A stretch of 64,000 nt of DNA. It comes from Fusarium oxysporum f. sp. lycopersici 4287. Taxonomy: Eukaryota > Ascomycota > Sordariomycetes > Hypocreales > Nectriaceae. Below, in pieces: positions 48,466 through 58,839 of the stretch; position 1 is the stretch's first letter, and every line of letters starts with the position of its first letter. The stretch is taken from NCBI RefSeq assembly GCF_000149955.1, contig NC_030986.1, positions 2,911,732 to 2,975,731 of the forward strand, in the 5' to 3' direction. Position numbers and translations under genes: made by a program. The notes beneath the pieces are model-generated. The model did not search any database. It was given only the letters and a program-made list of their open reading frames with translations, and was not told the DNA's origin.

Positions 48466-49279
48466 CTTGTCCCCAAGCCTCGGCAAAAGAACGTAAAGAG
48501 AGGGTCGGTCGCAGGGTCAAGAGAGGATGTTTGTCGGAAATCGCTTTAGTCTCAAGGCATCGAATGTCGTCGCGTGATTTTGTAGGTCAGATTCCACGTG
48601 CGGAAGGGTCGTATAGGAGCATGGATGGATTCAGAGGTATCGATAAAGTTGGTAGGTTCATGGGTTTTGAGGGCGCCCCGGATTATGGATACGTGCTATG
48701 TCACCTGTCTGCTGAGCCTCGGATGTTTGGGCTTTGCGCTCGGCTTGTGTTGCGGAGAATGGCACCGGCAATAATATGCCCCCACTGGGAGAATACACTA
48801 CAGTGCCTAGTCGACTATGACGCAGCGGGAGCTGTCCACTGAAAGGTGCTGAGATTTGGAGAGGAGATTGGATCTAAGGAATTTCACATGTGAATGACGG
48901 TTCGACGGGAGGTTCCAGCTGCATTAGCCAAGATCTGGGGAAATCTCACATCAGTCAGACTCACATGGGACGACTAGGTACGCATAGTCTATATCTCATT
49001 TTCATGCCTTCATAGAATGCTTCAAAATCGATCTTATGCGTATGGGCCTCATCTCCATTTTCTGACCCCTAAACTCCACGCTATTCAGGTACCCTTGGTT
49101 CATCCCGAAAATCCTCCACTTTGACCTCGGCAGACCAAAAATGAAACCGTGAGGCTCTGTTATGTTTTGAGACGCCTCCGCTGTTATACCTTATTAAACG
49201 AATTGACCGCCGTCCATCCAGCGAAGAATGATCAAGAAAATTTTGGGTATAATCCCTCTACTAATCACTGGTTGGATCC
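48466..49279. other. Intergenic, promoter of the PMP24-type gene
   Basis: This span lies upstream of the minus-strand peroxisomal gene and downstream of POL4. A plus-strand frame of 129 codons (48453-48842) overlaps the first exon of the peroxisomal gene, has no recognisable content and is not called. Confidence 0.6.
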
Positions 49280-51706
49280 TCAACACCACCGCTCATGAGG
49301 CTCTCTCCACTTGACCCCCAGAATATCAAAGATCTTTCTTTCATTTCGTCCCTCAACTAGCTCTCCCTCCGTGACCTTGACCCGTTGCGGGCCTCGCATC
49401 ACATCCTTGTATAAACCCCGTTGGTTCAGTCGCATTCCCTTCTTGGAAGCCAATAGTCGCATGCTGCGATTAAAGATGTCATTGCCAGTGAAATAGATCA
49501 GGGCCGCACCCATCTCTGATTCAGGAACCAGGAGAAAGTCAATGCGACGCCATACGGGTCTGTAATACTCCTTGTTGAAGCCACTGATCTTAGGGAGTAC
49601 ACAGCATCCATGCCATTTACTTCCGTCGCTGGCAGATCGTGATGACGCGAGCCGTGCCACAAGGAAGTCTTCAGCTTCGAGGCGTTGGACAAGACTATCA
49701 AGGAAAGGCCTAAGTTCAGCCGATGACTCGGTATTCGACTTGGTGATGATGAAATCGATATCACCTGACGTTTCTGCTCCTCTTCGATAACTCCCCCCAA
49801 TGATTAACTCAACCTGAGGATCGACACGCTGAGCACCTCTTCTCACAATAGCGCCCAAGGCCTCAATCTCACGACGCGGAATCCTGGTATTGAGATCATC
49901 ATAGTGCTCGATGCCTACGAGCTGGTTTGGTGAGAGTTTCGCATTCGTTTTCAAGTCGTCCAACGTCCGGAATCCTTGAGCCAACCATTGCTGGGCCTGA
50001 CTGTTTCCAACACCATAAATTCCAAGGAACAATTGGAGTGCCTCGTCCATTGGCTCTTTCTGGGCGTACTCAAGTTGCTGGAGCCTATCTGTAGTGACGA
50101 TTTCCTCAATCTTCTGCGCCAGACGCGGTCCCACGCTGGGTAGTCTTTGTGCCTCCTCGGCTGTCGTGATTTTCGTGTCTTGACGCTTTAGGGTGCTGAT
50201 GACTTTTCGATAGGCGGTTGTTCGCCAGTGATCGTTCACCCGGGTATAGTAATCAGCCATAGATTGGAGAACCTCGATTGTGCGCGAATTTGGATTCCCC
50301 GCCTTGGTATCTTTCACCCCGGCGGAGTTGCATGAGAATCGATCTTCGAAAGCAATGTCTTTGCGATCAGATCTAGTCTTTCTTCGTGACCTTCGTTTGT
50401 TGGCCCGTTCATCTTCTGAGCCTGAAAGGGATTGTTCTTCGGATTCCAGGTCTCCCATTTCCGTAACCGTCTGGACATCATCATCATCCGCATCTAACGG
50501 GAGGTCCTTATACTCCGACATTATCTTGATGTACTCGGATAGCTCGTCCTTATGGCGATCTTCATCTGGGCGCTGCATTGAGCCACTAGGTTCTTGAACA
50601 AATATCGGGGAATTTTGTCGGGAAATCGTAGGTCTTTCACTAGCCGTATGATGAGATGAGGCCATCCCCTGAAGATCAAGCACAACTGGCTGAGAATCAA
50701 TCAGAATAGGAGTCTCGGCAACTTGACTGTGATGAGGAGACTCTTCGCTCCTTTCAGGTGTTCCCGTGAGAGGAACAAAATCCCACTTCTTCGAATTCCT
50801 ATGATGCGGTTTCACTTGCAAAGACTCATTAGACTCCCCGGAGCTTGATGGGACAGGTGGTGAGTTATCCTCTTCCTGGACTATCGGTTGGCCTGTAAGC
50901 CGATACTTCTTTTGGCTGCATTGAAGCAGCGCTTTGAATTGGATGCAGTCAATGGGATATTCTTCGTTGACGACTCTAGGCGGGAGGTTTCTGTTCGTAT
51001 TCTTCAATACGCTCTCGATATCCTTGTACTGTATGTGTTTCTCAACAACAATATGAGTAGCAATGCGTGGAGTCCGTACCCATGTTGCACCAAACTCGCG
51101 CGCCTTTGCGATACGTAATCGACGAGCTGGTGCAACATCGTCATCAGGAACGTAATGGAAAGTGAGTCCTTTGAATATCTGTTCGCTCTCTGGCCTGAGT
51201 TTGATCGTACTTTCACGCTTTCGCTTTTTCATTGCCAAGCTTGGGGAAGGCGAGTCGCCCACTATTTGTCCAAGATTTCGTCCCGACGGGAACAAAGGTG
51301 TAGACCCGCTCCTAGGGAGTGTTCTCTGTGTCTGCCTTGTAGAGTCAGGGATAGGTGTATCATCGACTAGAATAGCCCCAGTGCTGCGTTGATTCATGAG
51401 CGTGCCGAGCCTGGTCTTTTGGCCGATTGCAGTCATTGGGGTGCCTTTGATGATCTTTGTTCTATCAGCAGGTGCTGGCGTTGGGAGTGAAGTGACCCTT
51501 CTAGGTGTCACTCTCGACTTTTGAGCTTCACCGTTAGTTAGGTCAAGCACGACAGATTCCTTCGCTGGTGGTTTGGGGCGTGTTTTGACGGCGAAGAACC
51601 TCCGAGAGCGCATCCTTTCTTTTTGTTGGTCCGTGTCAAGCTCATCATCGCTATAGAGCGGCTTTAGCTGATCGAAGAAAGCTGTCTTCTCCTGCAGGGA
51701 CGTCAT
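49280..51706 (-). CDS. POL4: Family X DNA polymerase (Pol4, lambda/mu-like)
   Basis: A single exon encodes 808 residues. A BRCT domain lies at about 178-272 (TFHYVPDDD to KKYRLTGQP), preceded by a basic cluster KKRKR that may be a nuclear signal. After a Ser/acid-rich linker comes the Pol X core from about residue 470: helix-hairpin-helix motifs LPSVGPRLAQKIEEI and LGIYGVGNSQAQQW, the catalytic GSYRRGAETSGDIDFII with the D-x-D pair, the third acidic residue in WRRIDFLLVP, and YFTGNDIFNRSMRLLA. The end, WREPHERWC, fits the family's conserved tail. These enzymes fill short gaps in base excision repair and non-homologous end joining. The length is greater than yeast Pol4 (582), as in other filamentous fungi. 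No intron is needed. Confidence 0.95.
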   Translation of the reverse strand: MTSLQEKTAFFDQLKPLYSDDELDTDQQKERMRSRRFFAVKTRPKPPAKESVVLDLTNGEAQKSRVTPRRVTSLPTPAPADRTKIIKGTPMTAIGQKTRLGTLMNQRSTGAILVDDTPIPDSTRQTQRTLPRSGSTPLFPSGRNLGQIVGDSPSPSLAMKKRKRESTIKLRPESEQIFKGLTFHYVPDDDVAPARRLRIAKAREFGATWVRTPRIATHIVVEKHIQYKDIESVLKNTNRNLPPRVVNEEYPIDCIQFKALLQCSQKKYRLTGQPIVQEEDNSPPVPSSSGESNESLQVKPHHRNSKKWDFVPLTGTPERSEESPHHSQVAETPILIDSQPVVLDLQGMASSHHTASERPTISRQNSPIFVQEPSGSMQRPDEDRHKDELSEYIKIMSEYKDLPLDADDDDVQTVTEMGDLESEEQSLSGSEDERANKRRSRRKTRSDRKDIAFEDRFSCNSAGVKDTKAGNPNSRTIEVLQSMADYYTRVNDHWRTTAYRKVISTLKRQDTKITTAEEAQRLPSVGPRLAQKIEEIVTTDRLQQLEYAQKEPMDEALQLFLGIYGVGNSQAQQWLAQGFRTLDDLKTNAKLSPNQLVGIEHYDDLNTRIPRREIEALGAIVRRGAQRVDPQVELIIGGSYRRGAETSGDIDFIITKSNTESSAELRPFLDSLVQRLEAEDFLVARLASSRSASDGSKWHGCCVLPKISGFNKEYYRPVWRRIDFLLVPESEMGAALIYFTGNDIFNRSMRLLASKKGMRLNQRGLYKDVMRGPQRVKVTEGELVEGRNERKIFDILGVKWREPHERWC

Positions 51707-52314
51707 GGTGAGGTTCCGGAGTTTGTTTATGCCTGGGAGACTTGCGCAATGAAACGCGACTTAAAAGGCAGACTTTCGATCATACCCCAAAATTCCTGGC
51801 TGATGCCTGCCGTGAGATATCGCTAGTCATGTGAGCCTATGTGTTATAGTAGTGTACAGATTTAGATGTTCAGACTGCTATAAGTCCAAGAGGAGATGTT
51901 CAATGTTCATGGTGCATTCAAGAGTCAAGAGGTTGCCAAGTTCAAAGACAATTGTTTCGCCTGATTGGCCAGTCTCGTGCATGAGCCGCTAAAAACCGCC
52001 AGGCTTCAGTTCTGAATCACGGTCCGACCCGCTAATTAACAAGGATAATCGTGAATGGAAAAGTCCCATTGTCATGGTGCATCGCGGAGACTAAAGGGAT
52101 CTGTGGATGGAAAAATATGCCTTTTGTTTTTTATACTGAAGTGTCTACCCAGGCTGATACAACAATGAAACCATGTACTATACAACTAAATCATCCAATA
52201 AAATCGGTTCAAGAACCGGGGTATCTATAACTCAACAATTCCAAACCCATGGCGCCGTTCGATGCGTACAATTTGACTCAATACATATAGCCGTCCCGCC
52301 TGTCATAAGCAACC
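51707..52314. other. Intergenic, nothing coding seen
   Basis: The span holds the probable promoter of POL4 (minus strand) and the 3' flank of the ammonium transporter. No coding frame is convincing. Confidence 0.6.
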
Positions 52315-54149
52315 TCACTGTGGAAACGTCACAGGGGCATGCGCGGGCTGGCCACCAAACATGCGAGCATCAATCATAGGGATGTGGTTTTTTTCATAAT
52401 GGTGGAAAGCCGTAGGATCAGCCGAGTATCGGCTTCCGGACTCGTTGTCGATATCGCTGACGACTTCACGAGTAAGCTCAACGTAGTCGTATGCGAACTC
52501 TCCAATCTCGGCATCGTCAATACCCTGAACTTCGGCATCCGAATCGACTCGAAGACGCAGACCGGGAATGAGGTTCATGAGGAATAGGATGATGCAAGTG
52601 ACGACGAATGAGTATAGGCCTCCACAGATAGAATCGGCCAGTTGATAACCCATCTGCGCCCAGTGACGTTCGACCCAACCGCCCTTGATGCGAGAGTAGC
52701 CGTCGAGAGCAGCGATGCTTGGGGTGGCGAAGAAGGCGGTGCAGATATTGCCGATCAAACCACCAATGCCGTGGACGGCGAAGATGTCGAGTGCATCATC
52801 AATTCCAAGGAGGAACTTCACCTTGGTAGCATAGTTAGAGCCAGCAGCGCCGACAACACCAAAGATGACAGCAGCCCATGGGGGGACGTAACCTAGACTG
52901 ATGTTAGCTCACGCCAGCTTTGAAAGATTATGACCTGCTCACCAGAGCCAGGAGTGATGCAGACGAGACCGGCAACAACACCAGAGCAAAAGCCGACAGT
53001 GGAGAACTTTCTCTCCAGACGATAGTCCAAGAGACACCAGGTCATGCCACCGACACAAGCAGCAAGGTTAGTTACGACGGCGGCCATTACGCCACGAAGG
53101 TTAGCAGAGAGGGCAGAGCCGGCGTTGAAGCCAAACCATCCAACCCAGAGGAAGACCGTTCCGGTCACGATATGAGTAGCATTGTGAGGGCGATAGTTGA
53201 GCTCATGCGTTCCATGGCCACTACGCTTGCCCAGCATCATGGAATAAGCCAGAGCAGCGCTTCCAGAAGCGATGTGCACAGGGGTACCTCCAGCAAAATC
53301 GAGGCCGCCCATCTTGTTGGACCAGCCATTGGGGTTCCAGGTCCAGCAGGCGATGGGGTCGTACACGACAGTGGCCCACACGAAGATGAAGATAATACAG
53401 GGGAGCATGCGGCCACGCTCGGCGACGGCACCGGTAGCGAGAGCGACAGTTAGGGCGGAGAACATGCCCTGGTAAACGGCGAAGAGCATATCGGGGAGAT
53501 GTGCGGAACCAACCGAGGGCCGGGCCAGGACATCGCGGAACGCCAAAGTTGGCAAGGTCACCGATAAACGGGCCGGCCGTATGCGAGAACGTGAGAGAGA
53601 AGCCCCAGAAGAACCATTGGAAAGTTGTCACTGCGGCGCTCATTACTGAGAGCCATATAAGCGAAAGAGCCGATTTGCGACGGGCGAGACCTGAATAGAA
53701 GAAGCTTTGGACACAAACATCAGCAAATGAGATCAATGATCCAATTGAACAGCGCCAAAGAAGACTTACCCAACGCCAGGAATCATTAACAGCACTAGAG
53801 CTGTGGCCGAGAGCATCCAGGCGATATCACCAGGCTGCGGGCGCAAAATGTCAGCTTGCGGGCGTTCAAGATATTGCAGGGGCACTATCACATGACCACT
53901 GCTGTCTCAAGGACTTTCTCAGACTCTTTTTTTTTTGAGTGAGAGAAAGATGAGAAGACTGAGAGATCAAGAGAAATAGAAAGTGAACAGAGTGAGGACC
54001 AAAGAGGAGAGAATGAGAGACGGAGATAGACAACTCACCTCGTACCAGATATTGACATCCATATTGAGCGGATTAGCACCTGTTGCGCCTGTACCGTTAT
54101 ACTTGAGCTGCGTTGCTCCTCGAGCATCACCATCGCCTCCCATAGCCAT
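52315..54149 (-). CDS. Amt/Mep ammonium transporter, with one-base frame disruption
   Basis: Exons 54149-54039, 53834-53770, 53704-52943 and 52892-52315 make a protein of about 504 residues with the usual 11 membrane segments. Marks of the family are DIAWMLSATALVLLMIPGVG, FFYSGLARRKSALSL and the signature DFAGGTPVHIASGSAALAYS; the cytosolic tail is acidic. It would import ammonium across the plasma membrane and may sense nitrogen. Exon 3 is 762 nt, one base too many for the phases at both ends. The reading frame breaks between NFG and FRDVLARPSVGS near 53538-53545, where one extra G (plus-strand C, about 53541) would explain it. Both flanks are intact, so sequencing error or a recent null mutation is more likely than old decay. 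An in-frame ATG at 54269 could extend the N-terminus by 40 residues. Intron 1 is long (204 nt). Confidence 0.88.
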
Positions 54150-54314
54150 GACGCCGGTTCTGACTTGGGAGGAGTGATATAGAAATAGAAATGCCAACTT
54201 CGATAAAGAGGGATGATGTGACAAGGTCAAGGAGGTTGCACTGCGTGACAGCGGACGTGATAGTGACATTCTGGGCCAACAGTAAAGTAGGAAGAAGGGA
54301 GGAAGAGACTCAAA

Positions 54315-54431
54315 AGATAAGAGATCCAGGCAGGGGGTGCAATTGGTGTTGAGAGTGTGCACGGCTGAGATTGAGAATGTGAGAGAAAAAGGGCGCGATT
54401 CCGGTTCAGGCCGGAGAGAGATAAGAGATCC
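54315..54431. promoter_or_regulatory. Two identical GATA elements upstream of ammonium transporter
   Basis: The 13-mer AGATAAGAGATCC occurs at 54315-54327 and again at 54419-54431, about 165 and 270 bases upstream of the transporter's start. Each contains AGATAA, a consensus site (HGATAR) for AreA/Nit2 nitrogen regulators, which activate Mep/Amt genes under nitrogen limitation in related fungi. The gene reads leftward; GATA sites work in either direction. Confidence 0.6.
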
Positions 54432-56585
54432 CTGGAGGTGAGCTTGGCTGTGCAACCCCTGGGACGACGTAATATACCGAGTTAGAGTATCTGGTCTGAC
54501 TCCGTGGGCTTTTGGTTAAGAGGGAAAATATGGAGGAGGAGACGACGACGCGAAAAGGGTCTCGAGACTACCGGTACCGCCGTGACGTTTTTTCGGGGCG
54601 AGGCAATTCGACTCTGACCTAGAGTGGGAGGTGACGAAATAGATTGAGTAGCCACACATATCAATTTGGCGGTTTAAGACTGAATTATTCTGTCAAATAC
54701 TATACAGTGGGGGTCACCCCAGGCCAGACGATCCAGTCCAGCGGGCGCTTGTTGACTTGCGGAAGAGTTATCCTTAGTTAAGCCTCGCCACTCACTTCTC
54801 ACCCTCACACTAGCTATCTTCATCGCCAGCCTTCATCTCAATTGTATTCTGAATGAGCATCCAGATGAATTGCCCGCAGACGAAGGTATCAAGTATTACT
54901 ACGGGCGCACTTTCACTGCAACTTAATTCATAAGCTCACTTAGAGTTTCCCCTTATACTCAGTTCCCTTCTGTAACCCTTCCAATCCTCTTCGACCACGC
55001 CATGCCGCCTTGTAAGGAATTCATCGCAAACTTATCCGGTTCTAGCCCTGACAAGGCTTCGATATGCAGGAACACATATCAGTCCTCCATTGTAGTGGCA
55101 TCAGACTTCTCTCGCTGCTACGATATCTCGCTTCACTTTCCCAAAAACTCATGTAAAACGCACGACAAATGGCAAAGAGTGCTATAAAACCCCAGATCTT
55201 CCTTCTGATAAGACATCCCCAGACCCCAGCCTGCCCCTGACTGCTTACATGTAATGTTGATCTATTTGCCTCTGGTTCCCTCCGGAGATGCAGATTGATG
55301 CTCTACAAGGAAGTTCTACATAACTCTACACTCAATGTTATCTTTTCACAACTATCCACTCACCCGGCGTATAAACGACAGGACTCGACCTTCCTCTCCT
55401 TGAAAAAAAAAAGCAAAGAAATCGTCAGCTTGAGTCAAACCGTCACACCTGACGAAACTTCCTCTTAGCCACTGAACTGAAGCTCACCCATGGTCTCTGA
55501 TAAGCACTTTCACCTTGATTGGTCCAGCCAAGGTGTGGGGGTCTCATCTTGAACGCCCAGCTTCAATAGACCTCCGGTGAGCGAACACAGACGTCAAAGC
55601 TCAGAGTTCGTCATGTCACATCTCGAGTCTGTCGACAGTCTTTGGAAGGTGGCTTAAATCATGATGTTCACGTTTCTTATTGTGATGTGATATTTGATAT
55701 GTTGTTTCATCATCATGCTCTGTCTTTCAGTTCTGTCTGTTGGCCACACGGGCTCCGCCAAGTTAGATGGTGAATCCTTGTGAGCATCTCCTCGGACTTT
55801 AAGACGAGATAAAGCATATGAACATGGATGGGATTGTAAATATGCTAATTATGATATCTGACTCTGCACTGCCCCTCAGAAGATGATATTGGCATGTCAA
55901 GAATCAGCGGCACTTGGAAGTTCTGGATGAGATGAAACTCAGCAAGATATGGATAATGAGAATAATATTAGTAAAATCTAAAATAAATGCTGTTGGATCT
56001 TATCACAGGTCATAATCCATGCTGTCGAACTCTCATTACTTGCCCCTGCTCACATGCAAAGAGCTGTTTGAACCTGAATCGTAACCAGGTGAGATGCATA
56101 TGCATAGTTATGCAGGCCTCGCTGTGTCAGAATTATTAAGACTCTGGATTAAAAGGCCAAAAAACAACTACTCAAAGAGCTCGCCAAAATAGTCCTGGGA
56201 TATCCTAGACTTATCTTGGATTTCTTTTGGTCACTCTATGATCGAAGTTGTCTGAGAGCTTCTACCTTTCCCCAGGCTGTCGAAAGATATTACAACAACA
56301 TTGACGTTTCTCTTGTGCCTCAAGTTGAGTGGCCTGTCTCTACCAATAATGCGTGGCTTAGGATACGGCGTTTTGTTTCAGTCAGTGCGTTTACACGGCG
56401 AGCATGCCTAATTACGGACATTCGGGCATTGGAGCATGTACCTATCAGTTCCTATTCTGCTTAATCTGTGCAAAACAGAGCTGCATACGCTGTATAGAGA
56501 CTAGGTCTTTGTAACGAGACCACACTTCCTGATTCCTCGTAGTTATGATCGCTTTCAACGTTTCCACTAGCTGGTTCAGCCATCG
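54432..56585. other. Intergenic, nothing firmly coding
   Basis: The span is upstream of the ammonium transporter and downstream of the membrane-protein gene. A plus-strand frame at 56216-56464 (82 codons) has no recognisable content. I see no RNA gene or repeat of note. Confidence 0.55.
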
Positions 56586-57931
56586 TTAGGACATATCGCG
56601 GTTTCTTAGGAGACTCTTAGCATTCTCGCAAGTCGGACCATCCCCTGTCTGCATCGACTCGATAGGTGTCGCCGTGTCAATGAAGGTATCTCCATTGTTC
56701 TGCTTCAAAAATAGGGGCTGCCAGAAAGCCGTCCGAATTACAGTAAAAAGAAGCCAGGCGACTACCATGACAAAGATCTTATGCGCAACCCTCGTGTACT
56801 AAAGGGGTCTTTTCATAAGCTCAAGTCTCTTTTTATACCATTCTGCGCGGATTTTGGAAGCAATAGCGTACAGTACCTGATTTTGCATTAGTTTATACTC
56901 TCAGAACGTCTCGGAAACCTACAGTCTCGGCAATATCAATGAGTGGCACCAGTAACCAAACACGAATGAAAATATCGGGACCACTGAGGCTATCAGCGAA
57001 CCAGACACCAGGCCACCAAGGCCAATACTGCAGCTTTATATAAAAGGAACACTCCACAAGGATTCCCATGACCAACAAGCCACAAATTCCCATCAATGTC
57101 GAGGTCCAAGGCCCAGGCCCTTCGTTGCATAATACACAACAGTAGGAGAACATCCCCAGGCCAGACACTTCGACGTCCCAGCGCTAAAAACAACTCATTA
57201 GCAAACAAGCGAGGTTGAACGACATAACAACTACTCACATTCTGTCTGATTGGTTCCAGAGTGCCTATGACTAGAAAGCTCACAAGTACTCGACCAACTG
57301 ACTGGAGGTGATCGTTTCCTACACACTCACCAAACCCAAATAGAGGCTCTGTATGAGTGAACAGAATCCCTAGAGACATATAATACAGAACATCAAGGTA
57401 CTTCCAGGCCAAGTTGAAGAAGGACTGCTGGGTGGTAGTGTATCGACCAGTAGATTTCTTCCGGAGTCGTTGTGCCGCCGCTATGTTCTGAAGAGCTCTA
57501 TTCCCGTTGGATAGCTTCGCATTCCCATTTTGGCTTGACTCCTTCTGAAAATGAACTGCTCGAGGCTTGTCATTGGCACTTTTGGCGGGTTTCTTCCGGC
57601 CCTTGTTGGGCTTTGTTCCTTTCGCATTGCCGTTTCTGGATTCAACTTCTTTCGTGATGCTATTCTCCTCGACGGGCTTTTCGAGAGCAGCCACCTTGAT
57701 GAGACCACTGCACTTGGCCACGCCAACTTCTACTTCTCGATGGAAGTCTTGAAGTCCGTCTAACACAGGGCGTACAACAAAATACATTGAGAGGCACATA
57801 GTCGCAAATTCGATCTCGTCAATAGAGCCCATAAAGAGTTCATGGCCGAAGAGAAGCTTCCGGATGCTGGTAAGAGGAACTGTTAAGAGTGACAAGACCC
57901 AGTAAAGGGCGTGATGTTTGAACGAAAGCAT
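56586..57931 (-). CDS. Multi-pass membrane protein, unknown family
   Basis: Exons 57931-57239, 57183-56923, 56876-56839 and 56790-56586 join in phase to 398 residues. Hydrophobic segments are LYWVLSLLTVPLT near residue 10, FATMCLSMYFVVRPVL near 43, YLDVLYYMSLGILF near 185, VGRVLVSFLVIGTL near 213, GICGLLVMGILVE, WLLVPLIDIAETV and, after the last intron, IFVMVVAWLLFTVI. A long basic, Asn/Lys-rich loop (about residues 75-160) separates the second and third. I do not recognise the family. The last two junctions are less sure: the 48-nt final intron removes an in-frame TAG, and without it the protein would end soon after residue 335. The compartment is unknown; no signal peptide apart from the first segment. 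Confidence 0.7.
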
Positions 57932-58839
57932 TGCGTTCAGTCAAGCTTGAGGACAGTATTTATGACTCGGGGATCGGGGTTAAAGGATAGTGAAAATGCT
58001 TTGGCCTGAAATGTTATGGTATACATAATACAACAAGTTGAAAGAAATGAGCCTTGTTAGAAATCGTTATATCCTGCAGGGCCCGAAAGTAATGAATAAT
58101 GTAACAATGTGTGTGGCAGCTTCCAAGTCAGTTTGTAAATGGGCTCAACAGCAATCACGACCACGATGGCATAGAGCGACTTCCAATCACGTTGGGAGAC
58201 AAGGTAGCTCTGGCAGAAATCGTCCCTACCACAGAACCAATGTAGAGGAGCAAACACCAGAATCTTGGGAGCGTGAAGTTTTATACACTGAAATTACACA
58301 AAGGACTATTGAACAGCATGCACAAACGCAAGGCAATTATCCGTCACAGATTTGATGTACTTGAATATGCGTTATGATTAAACTCGACTGATATACAACG
58401 GTTAACTTGATCGGCTGGTTATTCATTCCAATATCTTACAAACCAACAGGTTGCAAGCACCCCGACAAACCCATAGCCAAACGAGAATACAAAACATTAT
58501 ATATACTCAATAATACACGTCCTTCTGCGGTCTGTGTTCGATGCAAAACAAGTATCAAATATTCGACACAAATGTTGCCCCAGTGCTCCTTTTCCAATGC
58601 ACGCCTCTGTGAGCGCGATGATAGGTACCCAATAAAGTACTCCAAGACTATTCAAAGTCCGTGTAGAATGCGTGCCCAAGTCTTTGTTTCCTGGTCGCTG
58701 AGAATCATTACCAAATAATGATGATGGTGAAATCAGATAACTCCGTCTCGCTAAATGCAACATGGGCACCAACCGTGAAAGGTGCTCCCATCATGATACT
58801 CCAACCCATGTGGTCTTAATTATTCGCATTCCTTCTCTT
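57932..58839. other. Intergenic, nothing coding seen
   Basis: The span lies upstream of the membrane-protein gene and downstream of the coiled-coil gene, both on the minus strand. Short frames on both strands overlap each other and show no family features. Confidence 0.6.

Noticed and set aside
48453..48842. 129-codon plus-strand frame
   Set aside because: It overlaps exon 1 of the well-supported PMP24-type gene on the other strand and has no recognisable content.
30727..54149. A DNA-repair or ubiquitin gene cluster (SNF2 ATPase, Ipa1, RAD17, POL4, CSN4, F-box)
   Set aside because: Orientations are mixed, unrelated metabolic genes intervene, and such genes are common; nothing in the sequence links their expression.
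54704..54720. CAGTGGG motif resembling the end of a mimp miniature element (also at about 16740)
   Set aside because: The bases that follow do not match the mimp terminal repeat as I know it, and no partner in inverted orientation lies within a few hundred bases.
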